The translations under genes were made by a program, and so were the position numbers. 64,000 bases of DNA, taken from NCBI GenBank assembly GCA_032622095.1, contig CP136065.1, positions 38,102,732 through 38,166,731 of the forward strand, read 5' to 3'. The notes under the pieces are model-generated. The model was not told the origin of the DNA, ran no database searches, and worked only from the letters and a program-made list of their open reading frames with translations. Origin of the DNA: Siphonodentalium dalli (lineage: Eukaryota; Mollusca; Scaphopoda; Gadilida; Siphonodentaliidae). How positions within the stretch are numbered: position 1 is the first letter of the stretch; every line of letters starts with the position of its first letter. Shown piece by piece: positions 12,184-22,418 of the stretch.

Positions 12184-13918
12184 GATAAAAATCAACACAT
12201 TGACCCAGTGGATTTAATTTCAATCATAACACTGTAAGCTGCACATACATATGGGCATTATTTTGTTGTGCTCTGAGAACAGTTACCGGTACCGTTGCCG
12301 TTTACATCGCAAATTACCGTACTTTATAAACACCTGAAGTCAGCTTTGTAGAATACTAGTACATGGATGTATAGAAGACATTGTAGTCATTCATTTTAGC
12401 ACATGCCACCTATGTATATTGTTATAGCAGAAAGTTTTAAAGTTTTATGTAAACACAATTCTGTTTAATAATCATATATTTGCACACTGGCATAGAAGAT
12501 ACGGTATCTAAAATAATATAGCCATATCAGCAGTTGTCAACAGGCATGGAATGGTTAAATTGGGTTAATATTTCCCAATGAAATCTTACCAAAATTAATA
12601 CAGATAACGGGCATTTGGTGGAAGAAACTGGAGTATTTCTTCAAATTTTTTTTTAGATCAGGCCTGCAAATTTGAGGCAACAACTGTTCAGTTTGGCTGG
12701 AGGTTATCTAAAATGAAAATGCCTCCAATGAAATACAGGTCACGCCAAAGTTTTATGTTGGTCTCGCGATAATTGATTCTCTCCTTGATTTGAGACATTC
12801 AAAATTATTATGGTATTTCAATGAGTTGCCAGGATGCCCATCTGTAGTTAATAATATCAGTTGTAGTGATTATAACAGTTTGTGTATAACTCTTCTGCTA
12901 ATCTATATGGTATGGGTTTCCTAAGCACAAACCAGGCGAACGAAAAATAGGTTACACAAATTTTGAAACCTGGAGGCCTGTAGATGAAAGAAAACAGTTA
13001 AAATTCACAGCTCCTAAATATGGGATTACAAATTTTCAGTTCCAGGGCCCTTCACAACAAATATGGGCTGAATCTGCCTCATAGATTCAGGTAAGAAGAT
13101 GTTGCAATATATAGAATTTCACTGTCAGATAGTTCAGGAGAAGATGTTTATGATTTCATTGAACAGAAAACTGATCAGTCACCTAACCTCTTTCCTTTTT
13201 GATCAGTCGACTGTCGACTCCATTTTAACAAATCTGCATCCCAGTCACCCAAGGACTCTCCAAACGAAAAATAAGCTAAATGGGCCCGATTGTTCTTGAG
13301 AAGAAGACGTTTTAAGAATTACCCATTTGAGAAGATCTGAATCCCTTTCACCTAAGGAGTATCTACACCAAATATGAGCCCATTTGGTCTACATATATCA
13401 GTTCTGGAGAAGATGTTTATGGATGGATGGACAGACGGATGGCTGTGATAACTATAGCTCAACAGTGACTTTGTCTCAGCTTCAGGAGAGCTAAAAACTA
13501 GGAATATCAAAAGAGTTTTGTTAATTTAATGTGTTAAAAAAAATTGGCACAATTTATATTTCCAGCATTCTTCTCCAGAACCGATATACCAAATGGGCTC
13601 AAAATATTTGAAAAATATCAATGTCCTGACTATCCTAAGGTCAAAGCGAAAAATAGGTGTGTTTCCACTCCCATCCATAAAAAAAACAGGGGCGGGGGGG
13701 GGGGGTGGCTTTTCACTTTATTTTTTTTTTTCACTTTATTTTTTCGCGGGGAAATTCAAATATCATATTTGTGCTATCTTTCTAATAATTATGTCATTTA
13801 TGAACTTATTGTGAAGGCTAACAATGTATGTACTGAATTTCAGTGCCTTGTATTTAATCTACATGTGCAAATTGTACATATGTTCATTAATATTCAATAA
13901 AACAACTAGTTTCAATAT
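12184..13918. other. Gene-free stretch with a diffuse repeat
   Basis: No gene is supported. From about 13080 to 13500 there is a diverged repeat with 'gagaagatgttt' modules, ending in atggatggacagacggatgg and ttcaggagagctaaaaa. A G run and T runs occur near 13690-13745. Confidence 0.5.
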
Positions 13919-14104
13919 TTACAACAGTGTAGAATAACTTTCCACATAATTGGGCGTCAAGGCCTTTGGGTGATTCTTTTCATAGACTTGAAAAAAGGTG
14001 TTGCAGTAGGGAACCTTTGTCATTTTGTTTCTGCCTTGCGCCATGTGTATGCATTTAAAAAACTTAAGTGCCAACACGCTGCTGGCACTTGTTTGGGACG
14101 ACAT
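13919..14104 (-). CDS. Small 61-aa protein, function unknown, likely real gene
   Basis: The ORF starts at ATG 14104-14102, with A at -3 (caacatgtc), and encodes 61 residues ending YSTLL. The protein is basic and serine-rich at the N terminus (MSSQTSASS), with a K/C/H-rich middle (FFKCIHMAQG) and an aromatic stretch (FFQVYEKNHPKALTPNYVE). No membrane segment or known domain was recognised. The reason to believe it is its setting: within 80 bp upstream lie three ETS-like sites and no TATA box, as in many broadly expressed, often mitochondrial, genes. It is compact and intronless like NDUFB2 nearby. It could instead be a first exon or a chance ORF. Confidence 0.5.
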   Translation of the reverse strand: MSSQTSASSVLALKFFKCIHMAQGRNKMTKVPYCNTFFQVYEKNHPKALTPNYVESYSTLL

Positions 14105-14111
14105 GTTGACA

Positions 14112-14180
14112 CTATTTCCCGGATGTTGGCAAAATTGTTTTAGATCTTCCGGTAAATATACACTCCGGCTTCCGTTCGGT
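14112..14180 (-). promoter_or_regulatory. ETS-site cluster upstream of the 61-aa ORF
   Basis: Read on the minus strand, the stretch contains aacggaagcc (14168-14177), accggaagat (14144-14153) and catccgggaaat (14114-14125). GGAA cores with CCG flanks are ETS/GABP-type sites, common at TATA-less promoters of nuclear genes for mitochondrial proteins. The spacing of 10-75 bp from the ATG is promoter-proximal. Binding is inferred. Confidence 0.5.
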
Positions 14181-14371
14181 AAATTACCGTAGGCCTATAT
14201 CATCCGGTTGTTACAGTCCGTTCTTTTCAGACACCGTTGGAAGTTTTGGGACAGATGTATTCTTTGCGATTGCGTTCGCGTAAATATTGTGTAGCATTAT
14301 TTTGCCGGTATATTTGGGCATGTCGTTAGTTGACGTACATTAATAATGCGGTCATAAACTCACCACCCTAA

Positions 14372-14515
14372 TGCCGCCATGGAGCTTCATTTTACAGTGT
14401 GTCTGAAAACCACGTGCGCGTTTGTTTTTGTTTACAATCTGTTGCTATATCGGTCACAACACGGAATTTTATTGTCAGTGGGTCGATTTAATAACCAAAT
14501 AAGGAGACAATTTTA
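14372..14515 (+). CDS. Very short ORF with strong start context (doubtful)
   Basis: A start in the strong context gccgccatgg lies at about 14378. It opens 45 codons (MELHFTVCLKTTCAFVFVYN and on) ending about 14515. It diverges from the 61-aa ORF and may be served by the same CpG-containing region, which also has an E-box (cacgtg near 14411). No family is recognised. It may be part of a 5' exon or simply chance. Confidence 0.2.
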
Positions 14516-15609
14516 GTATGCTTGTTTATGTGAGAGGTCTATATATAACAATATAAATAGTGTAGTATTAATTCACGTGGAAATAGTAAATACATCGTAT
14601 TTTATTTTTCGGGATTTGGAAAATAAATAAAGTGAGTTTCGTCGGGGGGTTTTGAGGTGGGGCGGGCGGGGGAGTGGAAACATGCCTATTTTTCGCTTTG
14701 GCCTAATTAACACATTAGACAAATTTATCCCTGCTTTCCAACCACTTTTCCCAAATTTAACTCAAAAACTCAATGAAACATGTATAAGGCCAAGACAAAT
14801 AATACCTTTGTTTCCGCTAACCCGACCGACCCTATTTTAAACCGCCGACCCTAAACTTTTTATTGCCATTGCGAAAAAAAAAAATTTGGACAAAAAAAAA
14901 AAAAAAAAAAAAACAATTATTAAATTTTTTTTTTTTTAATTTAGATCCCAATTCATATCATATAACAAGATGAAAAACATTTATATATTTATATATATTG
15001 ACATAAGAAATTTAACTTTACAAAAAGATTTAAGTTTAACAGTTGGAATCATACTGTAAAGTATGTTTGGCTTTATCTAGCTTTCATCTGTGAAAACTTC
15101 AAATAATTTGAGTTCAGGTACGGTATGTTATCATTCAGCGTTCAGACTTCAGTATTTCAATCAATTACAGCACAGGAACATTAACAATTTGATCAAATCA
15201 ACCTGGTTATCAAGTGGGATCTCATAATAGCAAATGAAAAATTAACATAGAGATTAGTACCATATATAGTCATTACTATCTTAATACATGTACATTGTTT
15301 CTGTACTACATGTACATGTGGGATTTCTGTATTACATGTACATGTAGTATATTATGTACGGTATGTGTCTCACTTGAATTTTATAAAATAGCCTATTTAT
15401 GAATTAGAGTGATGATGGCAAGTCTAATTTCAAGCAGGATAAGGCTTCTGATAAGCATAATCCATAGAACCAAAAGATATCTGACAATAACTTATAAGCA
15501 TTTCCAATCCATACATATATACAAAGTTCCAAAGTTATGCTTGAGAAACTTGATAAAATTGACCTCTCTGTAAAATTCAAAATACTGACTTAGGTTAGAT
15601 CTAAATGCA

Positions 15610-15840
15610 ATGGATTTTCAAAAAATTTCCAGGGAAAGAACCCCCACCATCATCAGGGGGTCACCCTTTCCAAACATTCCTCCGATCAGTCCTTCAGGTT
15701 ATGCCTTCGGCATATCATTGCCCAAAAACAGGTGTCCCCAAAAAATACCTAGATCCTTCACTGAATGCGGAGAAGGTGGTGTTGTGAAGCCATCCTTAAG
15801 AGATCGGTACAAGACGGTCACTCCAATATGTGAACAGTGT
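15610..15840 (+). pseudogene. Element-borne ORF, copy 1 (interrupted by insertion)
   Basis: The frame starts MDFQKISRERTPTIIRG and runs to about residue 76 (ending KTVTPICEQC), where the 379-bp element is inserted. The native last residues (SGAGLTPVVARPYRKY) follow the insertion at 16219-16268 in a displaced context. The intact form is in copy 2 at 45940-46221. Family not recognised; possibly a captured host exon. Confidence 0.5.
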
Positions 15841-16218
15841 ACCCTGCTGGACAAAACAAGTGTCCACTTAACTGCGGTGCAGTTAGCGTTGCCACCGCGG
15901 TCGAAATGCAACTACACCGCGGCTCCACCGGCTAACTACAGTTGGGCCGCGGTTTACTTGCCATTTGGCATGGTGTAGTTGCTGCGGTGTACTTTCATTA
16001 AACTGAAAACAGATGATACAAACCAGAAATCTTAACCACGGTGTACATGTCATTCGGCCGCGAGGGTAGTTGCCGTTCGGCCGCAGTGAACTTGCTGTTC
16101 GGCCGCAGTGTACATGCCGCTCGACCGCGGTGCTCAACTGCAGTTACAAACTCTGACACCGCGGCCGAACGGCAAATACACCGCGGTGCCAATGGACACT
16201 TGTTTTGTCCAGCGGGTA
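15840..16218. mobile_element. CCGCGG-rich foldback insertion with 26-bp TIR
   Basis: The ends read taccctgctggacaaaac and continue to aagtgtcca, inverted at the right with one base different. The interior holds many degenerate ~23-bp units (gttcggccgcagtgtacatg type) in both orientations. CpG and CCGCGG are much denser than in the surrounding AT-rich DNA. Copy 2 of the host element lacks it, which proves insertion. 'gtg' lies on both flanks. Confidence 0.75.
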
Positions 16219-16687
16219 GTGGTGCTGGACTGACTCCAGTTGTCGCCAGACCATATAGGAAATATTAGGATTATCAAAGACTATCTTAGTATATAGACTA
16301 GTATATATGTAAATATTAAAGCATATGTAAGATTGAATTGGAGTTTCTAGTTCCTCTGTCATCTGGGTTAACCTGATTGAGGCTAAGAAGTGCACAGTTT
16401 GGGTTATTGACAAGTATTATACAGTTATTTTTAAAGATACTGAAAAAAAAAAAGTTAACAAAAAAAAAAAAGTTAAGCCTACCTACCTACCCTAATTTTT
16501 TTTAGCTCGTTAGCGGAAACAAAGGTATTATTTGTCTAGGCCTAATTGTATGTTATGATGCATTTACTATTAAATTCCATGATTGATTGATTGATTTCAG
16601 TATCTATACAGTGGACAATTAATCAACTATAATTGGAATTATTTTCGGATGAATACATGTAGTTAGGTACTAGTAGGAACACTGTTT

Positions 16688-16693
16688 TTTATT
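16688..16693 (-). other. Candidate PUS10 polyadenylation signal
   Basis: AATAAA on the minus strand lies about 240 nt past the PUS10 stop, beyond the MITE at 16751-16916. If it is used, the MITE is part of the PUS10 3' UTR. Confidence 0.35.
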
Positions 16694-16750
16694 TTGATAA
16701 TTCAAATGATATATCTCATATTCTAACAATTTATAGCAGAACTCAATATA

Positions 16751-16916
16751 TACTCTCACCTGCCGAATTATAGTGCAGGGCTGTATTTTCGGCTGAAATT
16801 AATAATAGTGCAGGCAGTTTCACTATATGTCCTCATTGCCTAATAATAGTGCAGGGTTGTATTTTTGACTGAAATTAAATAATCATGCATGCACTATTAT
16901 TTGGCAGGTGAGAGTA
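16751..16916. mobile_element. TA-flanked MITE beside the PUS10 stop
   Basis: The inverted ends tactctcacctgcc and ggcaggtgagagta are bordered by ta on both sides (16749-16750 and 16917-16918), as in Tc1/mariner-type MITEs. The interior repeats aataatagtgcagg three times. It lies 16 bp from the PUS10 stop codon and so probably in its 3' UTR. Confidence 0.7.
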
Positions 16917-16932
16917 TAGCTGTAACTCATAT

Positions 16933-18552
16933 TTAGCAGTCATTGGCTTTGGAGGCTTCATCACTCTCTTGTAAGACTGAAGTGTCATCATCATCTTCCA
17001 AAGCAGGTGGCCAATCAAGATTAACAGACTCCACATTTAATTCTAATATATCGCAAACACAACCCAGTAATGTCACCATACTTGGTTTTGTGCGACCAAA
17101 ATCACTATGTACAAACTCCTTTATGTATGTGCCAGCTTGAGTAGTTAGGTGTAAGTTGAAAAGATGATCATCAATCAATGTACATCCAATATTGTGTATT
17201 ATTCTTTCTCTACTCGCTAGGTTCCTTCTATGTAATACACGGATGGGAGTTTTCTGATAAATCTTCAACTCATTTTGTGACTTTATCCTATTCATATCAT
17301 CTTCATTTATTATTTTCTCAGCCCAGCACAAAGCAGAGTAAGTCTTGGTCTTCTCATCTTCTCCCTCTTTCAGTTTTCCAGATTCTTCTCTTGTTACAAC
17401 CTGAAGGTCTCTGACTCTTACTTCCCCATTTGCATTGGTGTTTATCTTCTTCTGCATGTTTCTGATATCATCCTTTGAATGTACTACACGATGCGGGTTC
17501 AATATTTCAACAAGAAATGGTCGTCCTCTGCCCAAAGTTTGCACATCAACATCTTCTCTGCCAGATGAAGAAAATTTTGTCTCATTGGAACAATAATTTG
17601 TTTTTATTGTGTCAGAAATTTTTTCTTCCACAGATGATGGTTGCTTTCTTTTCCCATTTATGAACCACGGAGTCTGACTGAGTTCTCTGGAGTATTTGTT
17701 GTATCTGCCTGCTAGGAAAACAACTTCATGTGTACACTTTATATCATACTGACAGCTTTCAACTGGATTTTTTGGAGGGCACTGACAATATTTTCTGAAA
17801 ACAGAATCTGGAATCTCTTGTAAAGCCTTTAAAACATTTGTTCTATTAAATATTGATTCTTTCTTTACTTTTCGTTTTGTGAAGTGTTCTGGACAGAGGC
17901 TTGTTAAAAAGTTACACTCTTTTTCCGATCCAGGATGGGTGAAAGTCACACATATATCAAACATGGCATCCTTAGCTAAGAATGGGACACCAAGGAGAGA
18001 TCCAATACCAGGTCCATTTACCCATTTCCATACATCCTTGGCTTGTGGAAGCTCATCCCTGAATTTTGTGACATTATATACATCTGACCACTTTTCTCTA
18101 AGAGCAACTAAGATAGCATGATGGCGAGTCATCAAATTTACTGGTATTGTGATTGAAGCAATGAATGATGAGACTTCAAATTTCTCAGTTTTAACAGCAT
18201 AAATCAACGTGTCAACAAACTCCTGATTGCAATATTTAGTAAGCAGTCCGAGACACGCAGTGCATGGAGCGTCTTCCGTTTGGTCGCCATTCCCAACAAT
18301 GTTCTGTTTCGGTGTCCGTGATTCTTCCGTCGATTCAGTTTTTGCTGAATCATCCGAATCCCATTCAGAGTATAAAGATTTCAGGTCTGACACGACCTGG
18401 TCGATGTTTTTGTATGCCGAGATTCTCTTTTCAGAAAGAAATCTTAATATGCAACGTGGACAGCAACCGATACGTTGTAAATATTGAACGATATCGCTCA
18501 AAACTTGAGTGTCTGCTGTGATAAAATCGTGGTTTTCACTGGGCGCCGCCAT
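16933..18552 (-). CDS. PUS10: tRNA pseudouridine synthase Pus10
   Basis: Pus10 makes pseudouridine at positions 54 and 55 of tRNA. The single uninterrupted frame gives 539 aa, close to the usual 530. The start is ATG 18552-18550 in gaaaatggcggcg; an upstream in-frame GTG is not used. A four-cysteine zinc site is visible (CPRC at 31-34, CTAC at 97-100), followed by the THUMP-like region. The catalytic domain has GRYNKYSRELSQTPWF at 282-297, the GREDVDVQTLG loop at 331-341 with the catalytic aspartate (D336 by family position), and TYIKEFVHSDFGRTKPS near the C terminus. All key residues are present, so it looks functional. Vertebrate PUS10 has many introns; this copy has none. NDUFB2 lies 133 bp upstream on the same strand. 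Confidence 0.95.
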   Translation of the reverse strand: MAAPSENHDFITADTQVLSDIVQYLQRIGCCPRCILRFLSEKRISAYKNIDQVVSDLKSLYSEWDSDDSAKTESTEESRTPKQNIVGNGDQTEDAPCTACLGLLTKYCNQEFVDTLIYAVKTEKFEVSSFIASITIPVNLMTRHHAILVALREKWSDVYNVTKFRDELPQAKDVWKWVNGPGIGSLLGVPFLAKDAMFDICVTFTHPGSEKECNFLTSLCPEHFTKRKVKKESIFNRTNVLKALQEIPDSVFRKYCQCPPKNPVESCQYDIKCTHEVVFLAGRYNKYSRELSQTPWFINGKRKQPSSVEEKISDTIKTNYCSNETKFSSSGREDVDVQTLGRGRPFLVEILNPHRVVHSKDDIRNMQKKINTNANGEVRVRDLQVVTREESGKLKEGEDEKTKTYSALCWAEKIINEDDMNRIKSQNELKIYQKTPIRVLHRRNLASRERIIHNIGCTLIDDHLFNLHLTTQAGTYIKEFVHSDFGRTKPSMVTLLGCVCDILELNVESVNLDWPPALEDDDDTSVLQESDEASKANDC

Positions 18553-18557
18553 TTTCA
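18543..18557 (-). promoter_or_regulatory. TISU/YY1-like element over the PUS10 start codon
   Basis: The minus strand reads gaaaatggcggcg around the ATG. The TISU consensus SAASATGGCGGC, also a YY1 motif, is matched except for one S position. TISU elements direct cap-proximal start selection from very short 5' UTRs. This would place the PUS10 transcription start within the 133-bp gap behind NDUFB2. Inference from the motif only. Confidence 0.5.
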
Positions 18558-18685
18558 CAAAGGCCTATACATTTTTGTACCATACTAATTCCATACCAAA
18601 TCATTTTTACAAACACCTCATGTCTGTTCTTTAGTCTTTACAACTCATAACAAAAAACGAACATCTCAAATTTATATTAATGTAG

Positions 18686-18958
18686 TCATTCAGCATCATC
18701 CGGTGGTATACCCAACTCTTCATCTGTCCACTTCTTTGGATCAGGATATGGATAATGTCCCGTGAATACATGGTAATCATACCAGCAGTGATAGAGAACC
18801 CAGGACCAGAACAAAACTCCGCCCACATATGATCCAATCACCCAATTTTTTGTTGGTTCACCAACTCTTCGGTAAAATACCTGTCCGTGGCGAATCGGTT
18901 GTTTGGTGAAAGGCGACGAACGCCTGAGCAACGCACCAATTTTTGACGAAAAATACAT
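18686..18958 (-). CDS. NDUFB2: NADH:ubiquinone oxidoreductase subunit B2 (AGGG)
   Basis: NDUFB2 is an accessory subunit of mitochondrial complex I, in the membrane arm. The ORF gives 90 aa from ATG 18958-18956, preceded by an in-frame GTG. The N terminus is basic and lacks acidic residues (RRSSPFTKQPIRHGQVFYRR), as expected of a mitochondrial presequence. One membrane segment follows (VIGSYVGGVLFWSWVLYHCW), then the family signature HYPYPDPKKWTDEELGIPPD ending in DDAE. Length matches the family. It is intronless, unlike the vertebrate gene, and PUS10 starts 133 bp downstream on the same strand. No canonical AATAAA lies between them; a variant aatata follows the stop. Confidence 0.93.
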   Translation of the reverse strand: MYFSSKIGALLRRSSPFTKQPIRHGQVFYRRVGEPTKNWVIGSYVGGVLFWSWVLYHCWYDYHVFTGHYPYPDPKKWTDEELGIPPDDAE

Positions 18959-19083
18959 CACATATCACTCTGCAGTATTGTCAATAACAGTTGTGATTTG
19001 GTCAAGGTCATTATAGGGTCGAAAAATGAGATTGTCCGAAACGTTTCACAAGTTCGCAACATCATGTTCGCACAAACTATTTT

Positions 19084-19093
19084 GCTTCCGGGT
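19084..19093 (-). promoter_or_regulatory. ETS/GABP-like site upstream of NDUFB2
   Basis: The sequence acccggaagc on the minus strand, about 125 bp upstream of the NDUFB2 ATG, matches the GABP (NRF-2) consensus. Such sites are typical of promoters of respiratory-chain genes. There is no TATA box nearby. Confidence 0.5.
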
Positions 19094-20340
19094 CGAATTA
19101 AAACGTGCGATGGTTAAAAAAGATTGCAGCAGACTATAATTTGCCCTTTGATATGGTATTCATACAATATATTTATTGAGTTAGGCCTAGTAAATAGTAA
19201 TACTAATAATACTAATAGTAATATAAGAGTTAGGACATGGCTTCAGTTTCGACATAAAATTTCTTTGAATCAATTCAACAATTGAAATTGAAAAAAAAAT
19301 AGCTTGCCGTCAACTTCCACTAAGTTCCAGACTCAAGCTGTCAAGGTTGAATCACAGGCGCTTGTGAATTTTTATATATATATAGTATATACATATAAGG
19401 CTTGACATTCTGGTGGTAAGATTGAGCAGCCATTGTTGATTCGGCCGTGTGAGCTAGAGTTAATCTGCACCGATTTAATTCGGGTAAACGGCAAAATGTT
19501 TGATTACTTACTTTGAGTAAACATATTAATGTCCGATAATTGCTCCATATATTGCATATTCCATCATTCCAAGATAAATAGTTTTATTTGATCAACGTTA
19601 TGATTTTAAATAAGGTGCTGATCATGGATACTTCCGGCATGCACGGTAAGCAAACTCCATGCAGGGTTTACCTCCCTTGATGAGGGTCCGAACACAACCG
19701 AACACAAGTCCAAATAATGGGAAATATAACAAATAAAGTTCATAGGCATATGTATTCATGTTCAGACTATTACCACACGAAGTTTTGGCCAATAATAAGT
19801 AATTTATTTGATGTTTTGTAAAACGCGTGTTGTGTTCGGCATAGAAAAGCCGAACACAAACTTATGTTGTGTCCCACTAAAAACCGACCGCACCTCCACC
19901 AAGGGCCCGAATATCGTGCAGAATAGACCTGTATATATACCAAAGTCCCAATCCCAAGTCGATAGCTCGAGCGGACACGGCACTGTTAACCCCTAACTTG
20001 CGGCAAGTTCCGTCGGGTACGCAAATTCCAAAAGCTAGGGCACCGACCGCACCTCCCCTGGCTGCCTGACCACGGAAATGGACAGTATATCACGCAGCGA
20101 ATACCCCTATGCACACATGGGCGATCAGACAAGTCGCTAAATGCAGCGAAAGTGAATAAATTAACCCATACGCTGCTGCCGAATTTGCTTTGAATGTGCG
20201 CAGAAACGCCGAAAATTACACTCTCCGTCCGCACCGTCCCCACGGGACCAAGCGAAATGGGGCATGCACTGTTGTGCAGAAGGGTCCCATATGTACCAAG
20301 TTTCAAAACCCAAGTCGATAGCTCGAGCGGACACGGCAAT

Positions 20341-21573
20341 TAGAGCTGGGACGGTTATGGGTTTTTCGTGACCGGTTATGAACGGCAAAAAACCGTGATT
20401 AACCGGTTAACCACATATTATAGGTACTATTATGGGTGGGTAAGCCCAGTATGCAGAACGGCGATGATTGTGATGCTCACTGACATGGTAAGTTTGAGAA
20501 CGGCTCCTGCCCATTATACAAAGAAGTTGTCACCCATGACACACATAATCACATATCTAATTAATTACTGTATACACCCCGTCAGTAAGCCCAGGGGGCA
20601 CGTGCACGTTTTTGTCCAAAAAGTGGGTACTGCATGGGCTTACTCACGGGGATCCCCCCGTGCAAAATCTCAGTTAGCCTTGAGATGCTGGTTTACCATC
20701 GTATTTTATACTGATACCAAGAGTAGTTGCGTTATATAAAGAGAATGATGCGTTTTATTAAGATAAAATCATATAATAATAACAAGATACAGATGTCGAC
20801 AGGTAAAACAAAAAATACAATTTATACGTTGTAAACATGCGTATGGAACGGTTAATAGCGCACATAAATAGCACAAAGTTCAGAAGACGACAAGTCCATC
20901 GTCGTCGAAACCATCGAACTCCAGGTCGTCGTCAGAATCTTCCTCGAAGAAGAAAAAATTTATGAATTTCGCGGTAATCGACGAAACGTATTATGTACGT
21001 TCTGCAACAAGAACAATAACTCTATAAATTCGAGGTGGATTAATATTCGAATGGAAAAACTCATTATCTGATACTATTTTAAATGTAATGGTTCAAAAAT
21101 GATTTAATATAAATATTAGCTGCTCTGATATATATATTGCCTCATGTTAAAATGAAATAATCCAAGATTAATTAACGGCAATTGAGCCACAAAGATTGTA
21201 AACGAATTAACACCAGAGAACGTGGCAACTTTTAAAAGTATATCATAGAAAGCAGGACTGCTCGTGGAAATTATTGGGCTCAATTTATATTTTCTTGGGA
21301 TCAATTTGAAAACACAATAGTTGTGTAATGAGTTCACACCCAAATTTAGCCTTCAAAGAGCCGACAAACCGCGTTTGATGTTGTTCCGTCAATCTCGGAT
21401 TCATTTTAATTGACGGAGACAGATTAACCCTCTTATAGCCAGTTATAGCTGACCATCACAGTGATCATACACTATAATAGTGATGTTACGGTTAACCGAC
21501 CACGGCAAATCCGTGACCGGTCACGGCCATAGTTGGTGGTTAACCGGTTAACCGCATAACCGTCCCAGCTCTA
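20341..21573. mobile_element. Non-autonomous hAT element
   Basis: The ends tagagctgggacggttatg and cataaccgtcccagctcta are inverted, with a perfect 8-bp target duplication, acggcaat, at 20333-20340 and 21574-21581. Both are hallmarks of hAT. Subterminal ccggttaaccg repeats are present at both ends. On the minus strand near 20879-20980 an acidic frame (EEDSDDDLEFDGFDDDGLVV) may be a relic of element coding. Length 1233 bp, too short for a full transposase. Confidence 0.88.
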
Positions 21574-22019
21574 ACGGCAATGTTAACCCATAATTTTCAC
21601 CCTCATCGCGTTTTTTTGTGTGATAACGTTACCAAGACTCCAGAAACAGTGGTGTAGTTACACAATTTAAGCATATCTCACAAAGTGAACGGGATATTAA
21701 TATTCAATTTTGGTAAGTTATAGCCCTCATTGGGCGCGCATTGAGAACTATTAGTACCGGTACTGGTGGTAGTCTTTTTTGTCGCAAAATATATACTTGG
21801 TTGCTTCACATTAAATGTGGTGTATTCATTTACCACATTCGTCTCCAACATCGGATACGTTATCACGAAATAAAATTCTTTAGTTTACTGACTGTATTGG
21901 TTTCACCACCGAAAACATTATTCGCATATTTATGACACTGCCATGCACATATTATGAGATTTGAGAGTTTCTTTAAAAAAATCACTATTTAATTCCAGCT
22001 TGAAATAATGAGCAAATCA

Positions 22020-22418
22020 ATATCTTCTTCACATTACATCTCGCTGTCATTTACTGACAATTATATGAGCCGGTCCAGGTGCTACCACGGCCGAGTAACG
22101 TTATAACCCTGTGGTGACTCCAGTAGCGTTCTTTAACGTGCACACACAGAGGCGTGTACACGGGTCACCCATTAATGTCCGCACCGATCGGACAGCATAC
22201 TGCACTACAACAACATACCTGGACAAATGTTGTAATGGGGGAAGTCGGCACTTTTGCATTCGGATCTTTATTCAGTGATCTCGAATGAGACTTTTCAGCC
22301 TTACAAACTTGGTATCTGACCGAGTTCTGATTTTTGTCAGAATACCCTGACCAGGTTGCGATCCCCGGTCCGCTAGCACGAGAGACCAGTACGCTACCTC
22401 TCGGCTACCGACTTCCCT
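22020..22418 (-). repeat. tRNA-headed SINE
   Basis: On the minus strand from 22418 the sequence reads gtcggtagccgagaggtagc (A-box-like), then gcggaccggggatcgcaacc (B-box-like at 22354-22363), as in tRNA-derived SINEs. The body contains gtgtgtgcacgttaaagaac, a segment characteristic of MetaSINE-type elements in molluscs and other invertebrates, as far as I recall. The 3' border is uncertain. Confidence 0.65.

Larger units (their letters stand above)
14787..16543. mobile_element. 1.75 kb TIR element, copy 1
   Basis: The terminal inverted repeats of about 35 bp begin aggccaagacaaataatacc and continue through tttgtttccgctaac; the two ends differ at about one base. The interior is nearly identical to the element at 45114-46623. 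This copy carries a 379-bp insertion at 15840-16218. No transposase is visible and no target duplication is clear, so the superfamily is undecided. Confidence 0.8.

Noticed and set aside
20484-20489. ATG followed by a perfect donor gtaagt as PAM16 exon 1
   Set aside because: It lies inside a hAT element 9 kb upstream with no promoter context.
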